NCBI RefSeq assembly: GCF_014023275.1
Contig: NZ_CP054698.1
Span: 3,968,001 to 4,032,000 of the forward strand
Reading direction: 5' to 3'
Length of the DNA stretch: 64,000 bases
Origin: Nostoc edaphicum CCNP1411
Lineage (GTDB): Bacteria; Cyanobacteriota; Cyanobacteriia; Cyanobacteriales; Nostocaceae
Position 1 is the stretch's first letter. Each line of letters begins with the position of its first letter. Shown here in pieces: positions 17,237 to 26,925 of the stretch. The notes below the pieces were generated by a model. It was not told where the DNA came from, ran no database searches, and saw only the letters and a program-made list of their open reading frames with translations. The translations under genes were made by a program, and so were the position numbers.

Positions 17237-18454
17237 ATGAATTTTTTAGAAAGTGTCCAAATGGCGGGGAAAACTCTGCTATCGAATAAGCTGCGTAGTG
17301 CCCTCACGATGTTGGGTATAGTTATTGGCAACGCCTCAGTGATTGCCATGATTGGGATTGGCGAAGGTGGGCAAAAGTTCGTTAATAAACAGCTGGAGTC
17401 ACTAGGGCCAAATGTGCTATTTGTACTGCCAGGTAATCGAGAAACTCAGCGGATATCCTTTGAAGTGCCAAAAACTCTGGTGTTGCAAGATGCGGAAGCG
17501 ATCGCTTCTCAAGTACCAACAGTAGTGGGAGTTGCGCCAGAGTTAAACAGAAGACAGGTAGTTACATATCGCAATAAAAACACCGATGTCAACATCATTG
17601 GCACAACTCCCAGCTTCCTATCAGTGCGGGATTTTGAAACTGATAAAGGCAGGTTTTTCAGCGATGTAGACATGAAGCGAAATAACCAAGTCGTTGTACT
17701 AGGTGGAGACTTGGCAGAAAAACTATTCGGTAATAGTAACCCGATAGGTGAGCAATTGCGAGTTGGAAATACCAGCTTTCAAGTGATTGGGACGTTAATA
17801 GCCAAAGGTTCCAGTGTGGGAGCAGATTATGATGATGCTGCCTTAATACCAATTACAACTTCAGCAAACCGACTTGTGGGAAAGAATTCTCCCTATGGTA
17901 TTGCTTTAGATTACCTTGTCGCGGCAGCTCGTGATTCAGAGAGCGTGGATGCAGCAGAATTTCAAATTACTAATTTGTTACGTCTACGGCACAAAATTAA
18001 TGGTGAAGATGACTTTACTCTTCGCACCCAGAAAGATGCTTTGCAAACTGTCGGTCAAATTACAGGTGCATTGACAATTATGCTAGCTGCGATCGCAGGC
18101 ATATCGTTATTTGTCGGCGGCATCGGCATCATGAATATTATGCTAGTTTCCGTCACCGAACGCACCCAAGAAATCGGATTGCGAAAAGCGATCGGGGCAA
18201 CTGAGCAAGATATTTTGCTACAGTTCATCATTGAGGCAGTGATAGTTTCCGCAGCTGGCGGTTTAGTTGGGACTGCGGTTGGTATTAGTGGCATCCTATT
18301 AGTGGGAGCCTTGACACCTTTAGAAGCGAGTCTTTCTCCTGTAGCGATTACTATGGCAGTTGGTGTCTCTGGAGGTATTGGTTTATTTTTTGGCGTTGTT
18401 CCTGCACGTCGCGCCGCTAAACTCGACCCCATTGTGGCCTTGAGAAGTGCTTAG
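17237..18454 (+). CDS. MacB/FtsX-type ABC transporter permease
   Basis: The protein has 405 residues with the MacB permease layout. An N-terminal membrane segment (SALTMLGIVIGNASVIAMI) comes first, then a periplasmic MacB_PCD domain. Three C-terminal membrane segments surround the conserved GIGIMNIMLVSVTERTQEIG and LRKAIGA motifs. It works with the upstream HlyD-type adaptor, probably in export from the periplasm or inner membrane. No nucleotide-binding domain is fused, unlike E. coli MacB. A DevBCA-like arrangement is possible because heterocyst glycolipid exporters also use HlyD plus FtsX-type subunits, but I cannot assign it to that system. Confidence 0.9.
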   Translation: MNFLESVQMAGKTLLSNKLRSALTMLGIVIGNASVIAMIGIGEGGQKFVNKQLESLGPNVLFVLPGNRETQRISFEVPKTLVLQDAEAIASQVPTVVGVAPELNRRQVVTYRNKNTDVNIIGTTPSFLSVRDFETDKGRFFSDVDMKRNNQVVVLGGDLAEKLFGNSNPIGEQLRVGNTSFQVIGTLIAKGSSVGADYDDAALIPITTSANRLVGKNSPYGIALDYLVAAARDSESVDAAEFQITNLLRLRHKINGEDDFTLRTQKDALQTVGQITGALTIMLAAIAGISLFVGGIGIMNIMLVSVTERTQEIGLRKAIGATEQDILLQFIIEAVIVSAAGGLVGTAVGISGILLVGALTPLEASLSPVAITMAVGVSGGIGLFFGVVPARRAAKLDPIVALRSA

Positions 18455-18463
18455 TTAAGGAGT

Positions 18464-18620
18464 GCTGAGTAATGAGTGCTGAGTGCTGAGTAAAAATAAA
18501 GTAATAATACGCGATGTGCAACTTAATATTCTGACCTCTCTCCAAACCTCTCTCCTAAAAGGAGAGAGGCTTTGATTTTTGCTCCCCTTCCCTTGTAGGG
18601 AAGGGGTTAGGGGTTAGGTT
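18464..18620. repeat. Short tandem repeats and double-hairpin dispersed repeat
   Basis: Positions 18464-18492 repeat gtgctgagt. Positions 18533-18620 contain the hairpins cctctctcc/ggagagagg and ccccttccc/gggaagggg. Similar copies are at 21592-21695, 42342-42430 and inside 26661-26814. Confidence 0.65.
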
Positions 18621-18677
18621 TGAGATAAAGTCGCACATGGCGTTAATAATCGCACTCAGCATTGTTTACAACAAGGA

Positions 18678-19811
18678 TTAAAACTTTTGCGATAGAGTGC
18701 TAGGCATCGCAGAACGAATTGCATTAATAAAATTTTGGGCATAGTTCTGCGTTGAAAAATCGAGGGCGCGTTGTCTGGCGGCTACTCCCGCACTCCGGGC
18801 AAATTCTTGTTCGTCAAGATAGCGGAGAATTGCGATCGCTAATTTCTCTGCATCGCCGTAAGGTGTTAATAGTCCATTCATGCCATCGGTAATAATTTCC
18901 GTCGGGCCACCTGCATCACCAGCAATCACAGGTTTACCCAGTGCCATCGCCTCAATAATCACAATCCCAAACGGCTCTTTATCCGATGCATGAACGAATA
19001 CATCCATCGCCTGTACCCACTCTGGGATATTACGCTGTAGCCCAGCCATAATTACTTGCTCTTTCAAGCCCAAGGTTGCGATTTCAGTTTTTAAGAAGTC
19101 CTCATAATCCGGCTCCAAATCATGTTTACCGCCAACCACAACACAATGGGCATCGGGATACTTCTGTAAAATTTTGGGCATTGCTTGCACCAATACGTGC
19201 ATTCCCTTCCATCGTTGCAATCGCCCAACAATTCCAATCAACGGCCCGTGTAAAGGTAAGCCCAGTTTCCGGCGTGCTTCTTCTGGAGTTGGTAAAGCAT
19301 TAGGCTCAAATCGGTCTAATGCGACACCAGGATAAACCAAAGGTGTTGGTCTGTGGGGCCAAATTTCTGCCTGTGCTTGCTTACCATCTTGGGAGAGAGT
19401 GATAATTGCCCGCGCTGGGATTAAAGTAGCAAATCGTACTAACCAAGTCTTATCACTAGGTACTTCTAGTTGATACCATATAGCTGGCAAGCCCGCCAGT
19501 ATCGCCGCCAAACCTCCAGATATATGCGTGATCCACATCCAATTGACAATTATATCTGCACGTTCGCGGCGTGCGATCGCAGCTATCCGAAAAACGGCGG
19601 CAATAAAACGGTGGATTTGGCGTAAACGCCCACTTTCCACAACTCGCGTATCAATACCAAGCGACCTTACTTGTTCGACCATCGGGCCGTCTTCTAAAAA
19701 TATCACCAGCCACTCGACACCAGCATTACGTCCCTGCTTCACCAAATCCCAAAGCATCATTTCACCGCCGCCTCGTTGTTCAGCCAGCGGCATTACAATA
19801 ATTACTTTCAT
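18678..19811 (-). CDS. Glycosyltransferase family 4
   Basis: This 377-residue GT-B protein has the N-terminal glycine loop RGGGEMM and the C-terminal donor-binding block GIVGRLQRWKGMHVLV. The GT4 E-x7-E motif is EPFGIVIIE. It most likely adds a sugar to the repeat unit of the polysaccharide made by the neighbouring minus-strand genes. It is the last gene of the HEP-like island in transcription order. It is separated by a 250-bp repeat-containing gap from the ligase-like gene upstream, so it may be co-transcribed or have its own promoter. Sugar specificity cannot be read from the sequence. Confidence 0.85.
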   Translation of the reverse strand: MKVIIVMPLAEQRGGGEMMLWDLVKQGRNAGVEWLVIFLEDGPMVEQVRSLGIDTRVVESGRLRQIHRFIAAVFRIAAIARRERADIIVNWMWITHISGGLAAILAGLPAIWYQLEVPSDKTWLVRFATLIPARAIITLSQDGKQAQAEIWPHRPTPLVYPGVALDRFEPNALPTPEEARRKLGLPLHGPLIGIVGRLQRWKGMHVLVQAMPKILQKYPDAHCVVVGGKHDLEPDYEDFLKTEIATLGLKEQVIMAGLQRNIPEWVQAMDVFVHASDKEPFGIVIIEAMALGKPVIAGDAGGPTEIITDGMNGLLTPYGDAEKLAIAILRYLDEQEFARSAGVAARQRALDFSTQNYAQNFINAIRSAMPSTLSQKF

Positions 19812-19884
19812 AATCTATATCATTCCTATTTAAGTTATAAGTTTCGTCTTTTAACAAAATCCAATGACAAATGACTATTGAAGA

Positions 19885-20051
19885 AGAATTCAGAAGTCAG
19901 AATTCAGGAGTCAGAATCAAGACGCTCTCTACGAGACGCTACGCGAACGCGGACTCGCTTGCCGCCGGCGCTATCCGCCACTCGTACAAAATTCATTCTG
20001 TTAGCGGTAGCGGGGCGTTTAGCCCATTCTGACTCCTGACTCCTGAATTCT
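19885..20051. repeat. Palindromic dispersed repeat with AGAATTC ends
   Basis: Inverted ends AGAATTCAGAAGTCAG and CTGACTCCTGAATTCT enclose gcgtagcgtctcgtagagag-type sequence in reverse and a gcggggcgtttagccc segment. It belongs to the same family as 9779-10025. Confidence 0.7.
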
Positions 20052-20061
20052 GTTTCGATGA

Positions 20062-21504
20062 CTAATGACCACTTAACGAATTATTTTGATGTTGATAATA
20101 TTTATGTCCCGCCATAGCCATAGCTAAAAATCCCCAAAGAATCATCCCTGCGACGCTTAACATCCCACTACCAATAACTAGCTGAGTAGCAGAACTAATA
20201 CCAATAGCGCGGGCAGCACTGATAAAACTATCAAAACGACCTTCACCATATTTGCTGACACTAATAATTAAAAAAATTAATCCACCCATATAAAAGATGG
20301 CTCCAAACCAACCAAGAGTGAAAAACATATCTAAAATACCGCTATCAATCACCACCACTTCAATTTGACCAGTTTTTTCGTTGACTTTCCAAATATTTCC
20401 TAACCCATTACCTAAAGCATTAGAAAGGGCTAAACCAAGATTTTTGTCATAACTTCCCGATCTATCTTGAAAGCTGCCGTCATCTTCAAGACTGGACAAA
20501 GTTTCCAAACGCGCTGCTACCACTCCGGCAATTGGCTCGATAGTTGTCAATGGCACAACACAAATTGCCATCACCACGATTATGCCAATTAAACGCATTT
20601 GAATTCGGGTTTTGACTGAACCCATAATCATAATTACTCCAAATAACCAGCCTCCCCAATTAGTACGTGCTTGCGTCAACAAAAAAGATAAGTAACCAAC
20701 AGCTGAAGCAGGAAAAATTAAATTCCCTGAACTAGTAAATAACAACAGTAACCCAGCCTGCATAACAGCACCAAAGGGGCCGACTGAATGCAATGTACTC
20801 CAGACGCGCATCCCAAAGGGTACGGGGTTTCCAGAACTGGTGAATAATTTTGATTCGATGAGCCAATATCTGTCCCATTCAGGAGCTACCACGAATTGGT
20901 ATACGCCATAAGCCCCTAAAATCAACACACACCAGAGGAATGTTCGCTGAATATTCTGGCGATAGCTGGGATAATCTCGCCAATTAGTAAATAAGTGAAA
21001 AGCGAAGATGATCGGACTGAGCCAATCTAATAAACCGCGGGCTACAGGGATAGGTGGATTATAAATCAGACCTATCAGAAAACCATAGAACACTCCAATA
21101 AAAGCCAAAACAAAGGGTAATCCGCCTTGGCGAGAGGCGCGGGGAAAGTGTCGTAAAAAAGTTGCTATGGTGACAAACACCACTAAATAGGGTGCTATGA
21201 GCATTTGACGGCTAGCATCCCAGCCAACTCGATAGTCAACTAAGCGGGTAGCTAAGGGCGTCAGAAACCAGATCCACCAGGTAAAGCTGATGTAGAGAAT
21301 GGGATGCCGCAAGTATAAAAACACGGCTACTATTAAAGCTGTCACCGGATAAATTAGGCGCAATGCAGCAGTAGCACCAGCAAAATAGCAAACTACAGTC
21401 AGTAATAGAAAACCTGCGATCGCCATCCAACCCTGTAGCGATCGCTCTTGGGGAGAATAGTTTTCTTGTGAAAAACTATTAAAAAGTATCTGTCTAGAAT
21501 TCAT
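20062..21504 (-). CDS. O-antigen ligase/polymerase-like membrane protein
   Basis: The 480-residue protein has about ten to twelve hydrophobic segments. A longer hydrophilic loop in the middle to C-terminal part contains LSNALGNGLGNIWKVNEKTG. This layout fits the Wzy/WaaL (O-antigen ligase) superfamily, which polymerises or transfers lipid-linked polysaccharide on the outer face of the inner membrane. Its place in the glycosyltransferase cluster supports a polymerase role for the envelope polysaccharide. The family is poorly conserved at the sequence level, so the call rests on topology, the FGNG-like loop and context. Confidence 0.75.
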   Translation of the reverse strand: MNSRQILFNSFSQENYSPQERSLQGWMAIAGFLLLTVVCYFAGATAALRLIYPVTALIVAVFLYLRHPILYISFTWWIWFLTPLATRLVDYRVGWDASRQMLIAPYLVVFVTIATFLRHFPRASRQGGLPFVLAFIGVFYGFLIGLIYNPPIPVARGLLDWLSPIIFAFHLFTNWRDYPSYRQNIQRTFLWCVLILGAYGVYQFVVAPEWDRYWLIESKLFTSSGNPVPFGMRVWSTLHSVGPFGAVMQAGLLLLFTSSGNLIFPASAVGYLSFLLTQARTNWGGWLFGVIMIMGSVKTRIQMRLIGIIVVMAICVVPLTTIEPIAGVVAARLETLSSLEDDGSFQDRSGSYDKNLGLALSNALGNGLGNIWKVNEKTGQIEVVVIDSGILDMFFTLGWFGAIFYMGGLIFLIISVSKYGEGRFDSFISAARAIGISSATQLVIGSGMLSVAGMILWGFLAMAMAGHKYYQHQNNSLSGH

Positions 21505-21591
21505 TCAATTTTAGATTTTGGATTTACCAAAGGTTTGTAGTAAGCACTTTAGTGCTTAAAAAATAAACTTGAGTTCGATAGATTCTGAAGA

Positions 21592-21695
21592 ACCCCTCTC
21601 CAAACCTCTCCCCGAAACGGAGAGAGGCTTAAGAACCTAATTTTTGTGTTGCTCCTCCCTTTCCGCTTCGGAGAGGGAGGCTGGGAGGGAGAGGT
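21592..21695. repeat. Double-hairpin dispersed repeat
   Basis: The element contains cctctccaaacctctcc, ggagagagg and a second hairpin ctccctttccgcttcggagagggag. It belongs to the same class as 18533-18620. Confidence 0.6.
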
Positions 21696-21768
21696 CTGTC
21701 GAATTCACGTTAAAATAAAGACTAAAGTCATTACTACAAACTTCTTTACCCATCAATTTCAACTTTAA

Positions 21769-22698
21769 TTACGAATTACGAATTACGAATTCTTTATATC
21801 CTTGCCAACGCCCACGCCAAGATGCTAGCAATTTTTTCCCCGCCAACTGCCCTTGACTAGGTAAAAATCTTAGCCATTGTACGAAGCCCAAGCTATCGCA
21901 TGTACCCACGAATATTGCCCAGAATAAAAATACAATTCGGCGGATAAATGGCAGATGCTCTAATAAGACTAAGGTTTCGTTATGAACTAAATTAATAAAG
22001 GCAACTTCATTAAAGTTATTTCGCTGATCTTCATCAAAACGTTGTGCTGGATAGTGATCTACAGCAACATTAGGATCATAAATTATTTTCCAACCAGCCC
22101 GTTTTAATGTCAGAGTGAATGCCATTTCAAAGTGTACTTGCGCTCCAGTACCACGCATCCGTTCATCAAAGCGTAATTGTCCGATTGCCTCTTTACGAAA
22201 ACTCATGTTTACGCCCTTGAGAATATCGACTTCGCGGGGTTCTCCCACTCCCAGGTGATGGTTGCCAATTACTCGCCCAAACCACTGCAATTGTCCTACT
22301 ACTGGGCGGGATGCGTCTTCTAATTTGCTGCCGTGGTGTATCCAATCACGCCCTCCCAGACCGCCGAGGCGACTATCTGAGGTAAAGTAAGCGGCGATGC
22401 GCTCTAACCAATCTGGGTGAGGTGCGGCATCATCATCAGTAATGGAAACAATATCGCCTTCCACTGCTGCCAATCCGGCGTTGAGGGCTGCTACTACCCC
22501 CGGTTGTGTAACTTTCACAGTATGCAGTGGCAAGTTGGGCGCGTTTAATTGCGCCAGGAATTGCCAAGTTTCTGCATCCGTATCGCGGACAACCACTATC
22601 ACCTGATCAACGGGTTTAATTTGCTCCTGTAGCGCCAAAAGGCAGCGTGATAGGTCTTGTGGACGGCGATAAGTCGGTATCAGAACAGTGTTCCGCAT
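21769..22698 (-). CDS. Glycosyltransferase family 2
   Basis: This 309-residue GT-A protein has the nucleotide-sugar loop LIPTYRRPQDLSRCL, the metal-binding motif ITDDDAAPHPDW and the acceptor-side GTGAQVHFEMAF segment. A C-terminal hydrophobic stretch (RIVFLFWAIFVGTCDSLGF) may attach it to the membrane. Its ATG at 22698 lies 83 bases inside the end of the preceding GT4 gene, an unusually long overlap. It should add one sugar to the polysaccharide repeat unit; donor and acceptor are unknown. Confidence 0.85.
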   Translation of the reverse strand: MRNTVLIPTYRRPQDLSRCLLALQEQIKPVDQVIVVVRDTDAETWQFLAQLNAPNLPLHTVKVTQPGVVAALNAGLAAVEGDIVSITDDDAAPHPDWLERIAAYFTSDSRLGGLGGRDWIHHGSKLEDASRPVVGQLQWFGRVIGNHHLGVGEPREVDILKGVNMSFRKEAIGQLRFDERMRGTGAQVHFEMAFTLTLKRAGWKIIYDPNVAVDHYPAQRFDEDQRNNFNEVAFINLVHNETLVLLEHLPFIRRIVFLFWAIFVGTCDSLGFVQWLRFLPSQGQLAGKKLLASWRGRWQGYKEFVIRNS

Positions 22699-23818
22699 TC
22701 TTGCTTAACTCCTCGAATAGATCCACATAAGTTTGTGCCATAGTAATCCAGCTATGTTGTTCTGCCACAGAACGAGCTGCTTTGCTCATTTGCTGCATCA
22801 ATGGGACATCGTTCACCAAGGACATCAACGCCACAGCTAAAGCATCAATATCATCTGAGTCGGGTAAGACGATGCCACATTCTGGTGTCACCAACTCTGC
22901 ACCTCCGGTAGCTGTGGCAGTAATTACTGGTAGTCCTGAAGAAAGTGCTTCTAACAATACGAGGCTACAAGCTTCATATCGGGAAGGAAAAATAAATAAA
23001 TCTACTGACCGCATAATTTCGGGGATATCACGACGATATCCGAGAAAATGCACGCGATCGCTTAACCCCAAGGAAGCTGCCAGTTGAGGGAAGGGACTAC
23101 CTTCGATATGGCCCACCACCGCCAGATGTAAATCGGGAACTTTCACCAAGGCGTGCAGTATGGTATCTAAGTTCTTTCTCGGTGTGCGGATGTCTCCAGC
23201 GAACAATGCTAGGGTGACATTTTCCGGTAAACCTAATTTTTGGCGGTCGCTTTGGCCAGGGGCAAACTCTTCTAAGTCTACGCCATTGACAATTACGCGA
23301 ATCCGAGAACGAGGTACACCAATATTGACTAATTCGTGACCAATTTTTTCCGATACAGCTACGACAACCTGCGCTTTTTGGAAAGCCTGTTTTTCCCAAT
23401 GGGCATTAAAAGCCGTAAACAGCCATTGATAGAAACCATATAAGTCTCGGCGGTTGCGGGAAATATGAACAGGCGATCGCAACCATGAACTGTGGACAAA
23501 ATGTACAGCATTCACATCAGCCGCAGCCAGATTAATCGCTCCATTGACTTTAACTAAATCAATTTCAGAGCGATGTTGACGTAACCAATCTGCACTTTTT
23601 TGAGCAAATACAAAATTACGCACAAATTCTGTGGGATAGCCTTTGACTGGAATTTTAATCCAATTAACTTGGCTATTGTCTTCTAGTTCTGGAGCAACTT
23701 CACTAGCTAATAATGTCAGGTGATGACCACGACGAATTGCTTCATTAGCAACTTCATAGTTTACCCGCCCCTGACCATCACCTTTTTTGATTTTATGAGT
23801 AACAATACAAAGTTTCAT
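22616..23818 (-). CDS. Glycosyltransferase family 4
   Basis: The 400-residue GT-B protein begins KLCIVTHKIKKGDGQGRVNYE. It shows the donor-binding block LFAGDIRTPRKNLDTIL and an E-x7-E region SRYEACSLVLLEALSSGLPV. The final 35 residues (NAEHCSDTDLSPSTRPITL and onward) overlap the start of the next gene in another frame. They do not look like part of the fold, so the original stop may have been lost by a frameshift. It is probably co-transcribed with the GT2 gene downstream. Role: sugar addition during envelope polysaccharide assembly. Confidence 0.85.
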   Translation of the reverse strand: MKLCIVTHKIKKGDGQGRVNYEVANEAIRRGHHLTLLASEVAPELEDNSQVNWIKIPVKGYPTEFVRNFVFAQKSADWLRQHRSEIDLVKVNGAINLAAADVNAVHFVHSSWLRSPVHISRNRRDLYGFYQWLFTAFNAHWEKQAFQKAQVVVAVSEKIGHELVNIGVPRSRIRVIVNGVDLEEFAPGQSDRQKLGLPENVTLALFAGDIRTPRKNLDTILHALVKVPDLHLAVVGHIEGSPFPQLAASLGLSDRVHFLGYRRDIPEIMRSVDLFIFPSRYEACSLVLLEALSSGLPVITATATGGAELVTPECGIVLPDSDDIDALAVALMSLVNDVPLMQQMSKAARSVAEQHSWITMAQTYVDLFEELSKNAEHCSDTDLSPSTRPITLPFGATGAN

Positions 23819-24028
23819 CCATTACCTTCCTTAATTATAAAAGCTCACTCATAACCGCAGATAAAGAATTTTAAATAATCTTATTTTCTTGCCTCTGCGT
23901 TCACTATTACTTTATTGAAAGCGACGGTAAACTCCATCCCCAGGTGTCTGGAGAGGGATAATCGCCCTGTCGCTTGGGGCATAATTAGTACCTTCTTCCC
24001 CATGCCCCATTCCCCATTCCCCATGCCC

Positions 24029-24060
24029 AAAAACTCCATCCCCTTGTGGGTGGAGTTTTT
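24029..24060. terminator. Rho-independent terminator-like hairpin
   Basis: The stem is AACTCCATCCC paired with GGGTGGAGTT around a short loop, with an A-run on one side and a T-run on the other. It would work in either direction. It lies just after the stop codon of the minus-strand GT2 gene. Confidence 0.6.
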
Positions 24061-24062
24061 CA

Positions 24063-25055
24063 TTATTTCGGTATTTTCATTAACTTACTTGCCACAACTC
24101 GCGGCGTGAAACTAAGAGTAAGTGCCGCTATAGTTCGCACATCAAATTTTTGTTGATTCAGCACTTGCCAAAAATAAGGGCGTGCTGCGGCTATTTGTTC
24201 ACTTCGCAGCAAACCAATTCCTAAAGTAGTATTAGCTTCTAACCATTTCCGTTGAAAGTAAGTTTTAAAGTGCTGTAAGCGAGGGTCTTCCATAAAGACT
24301 TGATAACAAAACATTTCGCTTTTAGCTTTGCGAATTTTTGCCTGTACATCTCGACTGCCACTGAGCATAGTATCAGTTTGCTCATGGGCGCGATATTGCG
24401 TCAATCTTTCAGGATAGTAATAAGCGCTACCACCAGATATACAGCAGAGGTAAGTTAAATATAAATCCCACATTCCGCCAACTTCTGAGGGAATAGTATG
24501 CCAATCAATAAAATTATTGCGAATTACACAAGATGCAGCAGTGGGTATGCTTTTATCTATCAATCCAATTTTATAAAAAGATTGATGAATTCCTTTTGCT
24601 AGTTTGTCCCGTTTGTAAGCACGTGTATTTTCTTCAGTTCCAATTTTATTAATTTTCCCAGATGCATTTATAATATATTGGTCGCAAAAAGCGATAACTA
24701 ACTCAGAATTTGCTTCAAGTAGTGGTACTAGCTTTGTTAAAAAATCTTCATTCCAGATATCATCATCATGGAGACTAGCAACATATTTACCCTGTGCCAT
24801 CTTAAAGCCATGCTGCTGATTAGCAAGCATACCCACATTTTGCTGATGTCGCCAAAATCTGATACGTGAATCACCAAAAGATTCGACAAGTGCTTGAGGA
24901 TTTTCTGGGCTACAATTATCAGAAATAATAATTTCGATATTTTGATAAGTTTGTTTTACAGCACTAGCGATCGCTAGCTTAAGATACTCTGAACGGTTAT
25001 AGGTGGGAATAATCACGCTAACTAAAGGTGGTTCGCATTCTTGCTGCAATGACAT
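24063..25055 (-). CDS. Glycosyltransferase family 2
   Basis: The 330-residue protein has the classic GT2 N-terminus VSVIIPTYNRSEYLKLAI, then IIISDNCSPEN and the DXD-type motif ASLHDDDIWNEDF. The C-terminal third is variable and may define the acceptor. It ends at a hairpin terminator, so it probably closes the transcript that starts further right. Its upstream neighbour is a GT4 gene 65 bases away on the same strand, consistent with an operon. Specificity unknown. Confidence 0.85.
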   Translation of the reverse strand: MSLQQECEPPLVSVIIPTYNRSEYLKLAIASAVKQTYQNIEIIISDNCSPENPQALVESFGDSRIRFWRHQQNVGMLANQQHGFKMAQGKYVASLHDDDIWNEDFLTKLVPLLEANSELVIAFCDQYIINASGKINKIGTEENTRAYKRDKLAKGIHQSFYKIGLIDKSIPTAASCVIRNNFIDWHTIPSEVGGMWDLYLTYLCCISGGSAYYYPERLTQYRAHEQTDTMLSGSRDVQAKIRKAKSEMFCYQVFMEDPRLQHFKTYFQRKWLEANTTLGIGLLRSEQIAAARPYFWQVLNQQKFDVRTIAALTLSFTPRVVASKLMKIPK

Positions 25056-25120
25056 ATTGTTCTCCCTTGATTTTTTCTAAGTAGAAGATTGCACTAATTG
25101 ATATTTTTAGCGAACTCAGA

Positions 25121-26281
25121 TTATTTAGCTTGAGGGATGCTATATAACTTTTTCGCTCTCGAAGGAAATTCAGCTATTGTTTTTGCATAAATTGTTCGCA
25201 GATTATTTACATGAGCAGCCATTGTAAATTCTTTCATCAATAAAGCATGACCTTGTTCGCCCATATATCGGCTTTTTTGATAATCTCTATACAACTCATG
25301 GATGGCATCAGCTAGTTTTTGAATATCATTACCTGGAACAAGAATACCCGTTTCTCCATCTCGTAAATGTTCTGGAATTCCTCCGACTGCACTACCAATT
25401 ACAGGCCGACAACGAGAGTATGCTTCGAGAGTTACAAGACCAGCAGGTTCAGGCCAAACACTAGGAAAAACGACTGCAAAACACTGTTGATAAAGTTGAT
25501 TTATTTTATCGCGATCGCACCAACCATGCCAAGTAATTCGGTCATTCAATCCGAGGGTCTTTGCTAACTTTTCTAAGCGGGGTCGTTCCCAGCCTTCACC
25601 CGCAATATCAAGTTGAATTTTTGGGTCTGTATGTATTAAGGTTTTGAGTAACCATTCCAGACCTTTATCAGAAACAATTCGTCCAGCAAACAAAATTCTA
25701 TGATTTTTATGAACTTCTAAACTTAGGGGTACGGTTGCTGTTTGCGGTACAGATATACCACAGTGTATTGTTACAGTTTGTTCAGGGGGTACACCATTTT
25801 TAATTAATTCTTGGCGCACATATTCGCTATTAGCCAGAAAAGTAATTTTTACCTTTTTTAATAAATCTAATAATTGATGAGTATTTTGAAGTTCTCTAAG
25901 AGTTCTTAAAGGCCTACGGCTACCACATTTATCTATTAACTTACCCCAGGTACATCCTAAGTAAGAGAAATTGCGATCGCAGATTGTCCGCTGCTCTGCT
26001 AAATACTTTGTGCCACTAGGACAGTAGAATGAGTGATTATGAACGCTGAAAACTGCGGGACATTCGCCTGTAAGCTGCAACAGCAAATCTGGGCTGTGAA
26101 TGTGCAGCAGTTTAAACTGGCTTTGATCTACATTATCGAGTGATTTTATCACGCGATCGCTAACTTCGTGTGGTCGATGTTCAAATAGAGAAGCTAAATA
26201 AGTTTCAACACCTCCGCCCTCACCTACATCAAAATTGGAGCATTGATAAATCAGGTTTGGGTCAATTATTTTCTGGTACAT
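25121..26281 (-). CDS. Glycosyltransferase family 4
   Basis: This 386-residue GT-B protein has the loop VGEGGGVETYLASLF, several cysteines in residues 80-120 (FYCPSG, CDRNFSYLGC), the donor block LFAGRIVSDKGLEWLL and the E-x7-E motif EPAGLVTLEAYSRC. It opens the downstream half of the cluster after a 640-bp gap full of repeats, so a promoter for the glycosyltransferase genes may lie there. Sugar specificity cannot be inferred. Confidence 0.85.
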   Translation of the reverse strand: MYQKIIDPNLIYQCSNFDVGEGGGVETYLASLFEHRPHEVSDRVIKSLDNVDQSQFKLLHIHSPDLLLQLTGECPAVFSVHNHSFYCPSGTKYLAEQRTICDRNFSYLGCTWGKLIDKCGSRRPLRTLRELQNTHQLLDLLKKVKITFLANSEYVRQELIKNGVPPEQTVTIHCGISVPQTATVPLSLEVHKNHRILFAGRIVSDKGLEWLLKTLIHTDPKIQLDIAGEGWERPRLEKLAKTLGLNDRITWHGWCDRDKINQLYQQCFAVVFPSVWPEPAGLVTLEAYSRCRPVIGSAVGGIPEHLRDGETGILVPGNDIQKLADAIHELYRDYQKSRYMGEQGHALLMKEFTMAAHVNNLRTIYAKTIAEFPSRAKKLYSIPQAK

Positions 26282-26336
26282 ATTTTCTGTTATTTTTTAG
26301 TATATTTAACCAAGTTTGATAATTGCTAAAAACTTA

Positions 26337-26619
26337 TAGCGGTTCCCGACCTAGTCAGGTACGTTTTTAAAGCTATTAACCTTGGTGAGCAAGATTTGGA
26401 TGTACCTCAGTTGCCTGGGAAACGCTATATCCCTCTTCTGTCACTCTCCGAAAACATTTGCCTTTTCTAAAATCTAGAGCTTTTGTATAACAAGCGATTG
26501 CGCGATTATTTTCTAATAACAAATACAAGTCCTATTTTTTTCTAATAGTATAGCTTGTATTGATTGCCTCATGAGGCTTCTAGCGATCACTTTCCCGGAA
26601 AGTGACAGAAGAGGGATAT
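26337..26619. mobile_element. Inverted-repeat element and MITE with 19-bp perfect ends
   Basis: Positions 26427-26619 have perfect inverted ends ATATCCCTCTTCTGTCACT and AGTGACAGAAGAGGGATAT, a 193-bp non-coding element bounded by TA and therefore likely of IS630/Tc1-type origin. Immediately left, 26337-26427 forms another inverted pair (agcggttcccgacc / ctgggaaacgct). Confidence 0.65.
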
Positions 26620-26660
26620 TATCAAAGATAATAAAGCTTTAGAATACTGTTTTTTGGCGA

Positions 26661-26814
26661 GAGGATGTCTGAAAAGTATTTTTGATAACATCTAAGCCTC
26701 GGAAACCTAACCCCCATAGCTACAAGGGAATAGGGGTTTCAAAGCCTCTCTCCGTTTCGGGGAGAGGTTTGGAGAGGGGTTCACAGTATACTTTGCGACT
26801 TTTCAGACATCCTC
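26661..26814. mobile_element. MITE family A, 154 bp
   Basis: The ends are GAGGATGTCTGAAAAGT and ACTTTTCAGACATCCTC, flanked by a 3-bp duplication CGA (26658-26660 and 26815-26817). The interior carries the cctctctcc / ggggagagg hairpin instead of a family B insertion. Confidence 0.75.
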
Positions 26815-26925
26815 CGATACAATTTCACCCAATTACTGTTACAGATACATAGTTAGGGTCATACGGCTGTAGAAATATACAGCCGATTTATAGGTTACAA
26901 GTCTTTGGGTAATCGGATATTGCTT

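Noticed and set aside
15749..18454. DevBCA heterocyst glycolipid exporter
   Set aside because: The adaptor-permease pair fits the general type, but no ATPase gene follows and nothing specific to DevB or DevC could be recognised.
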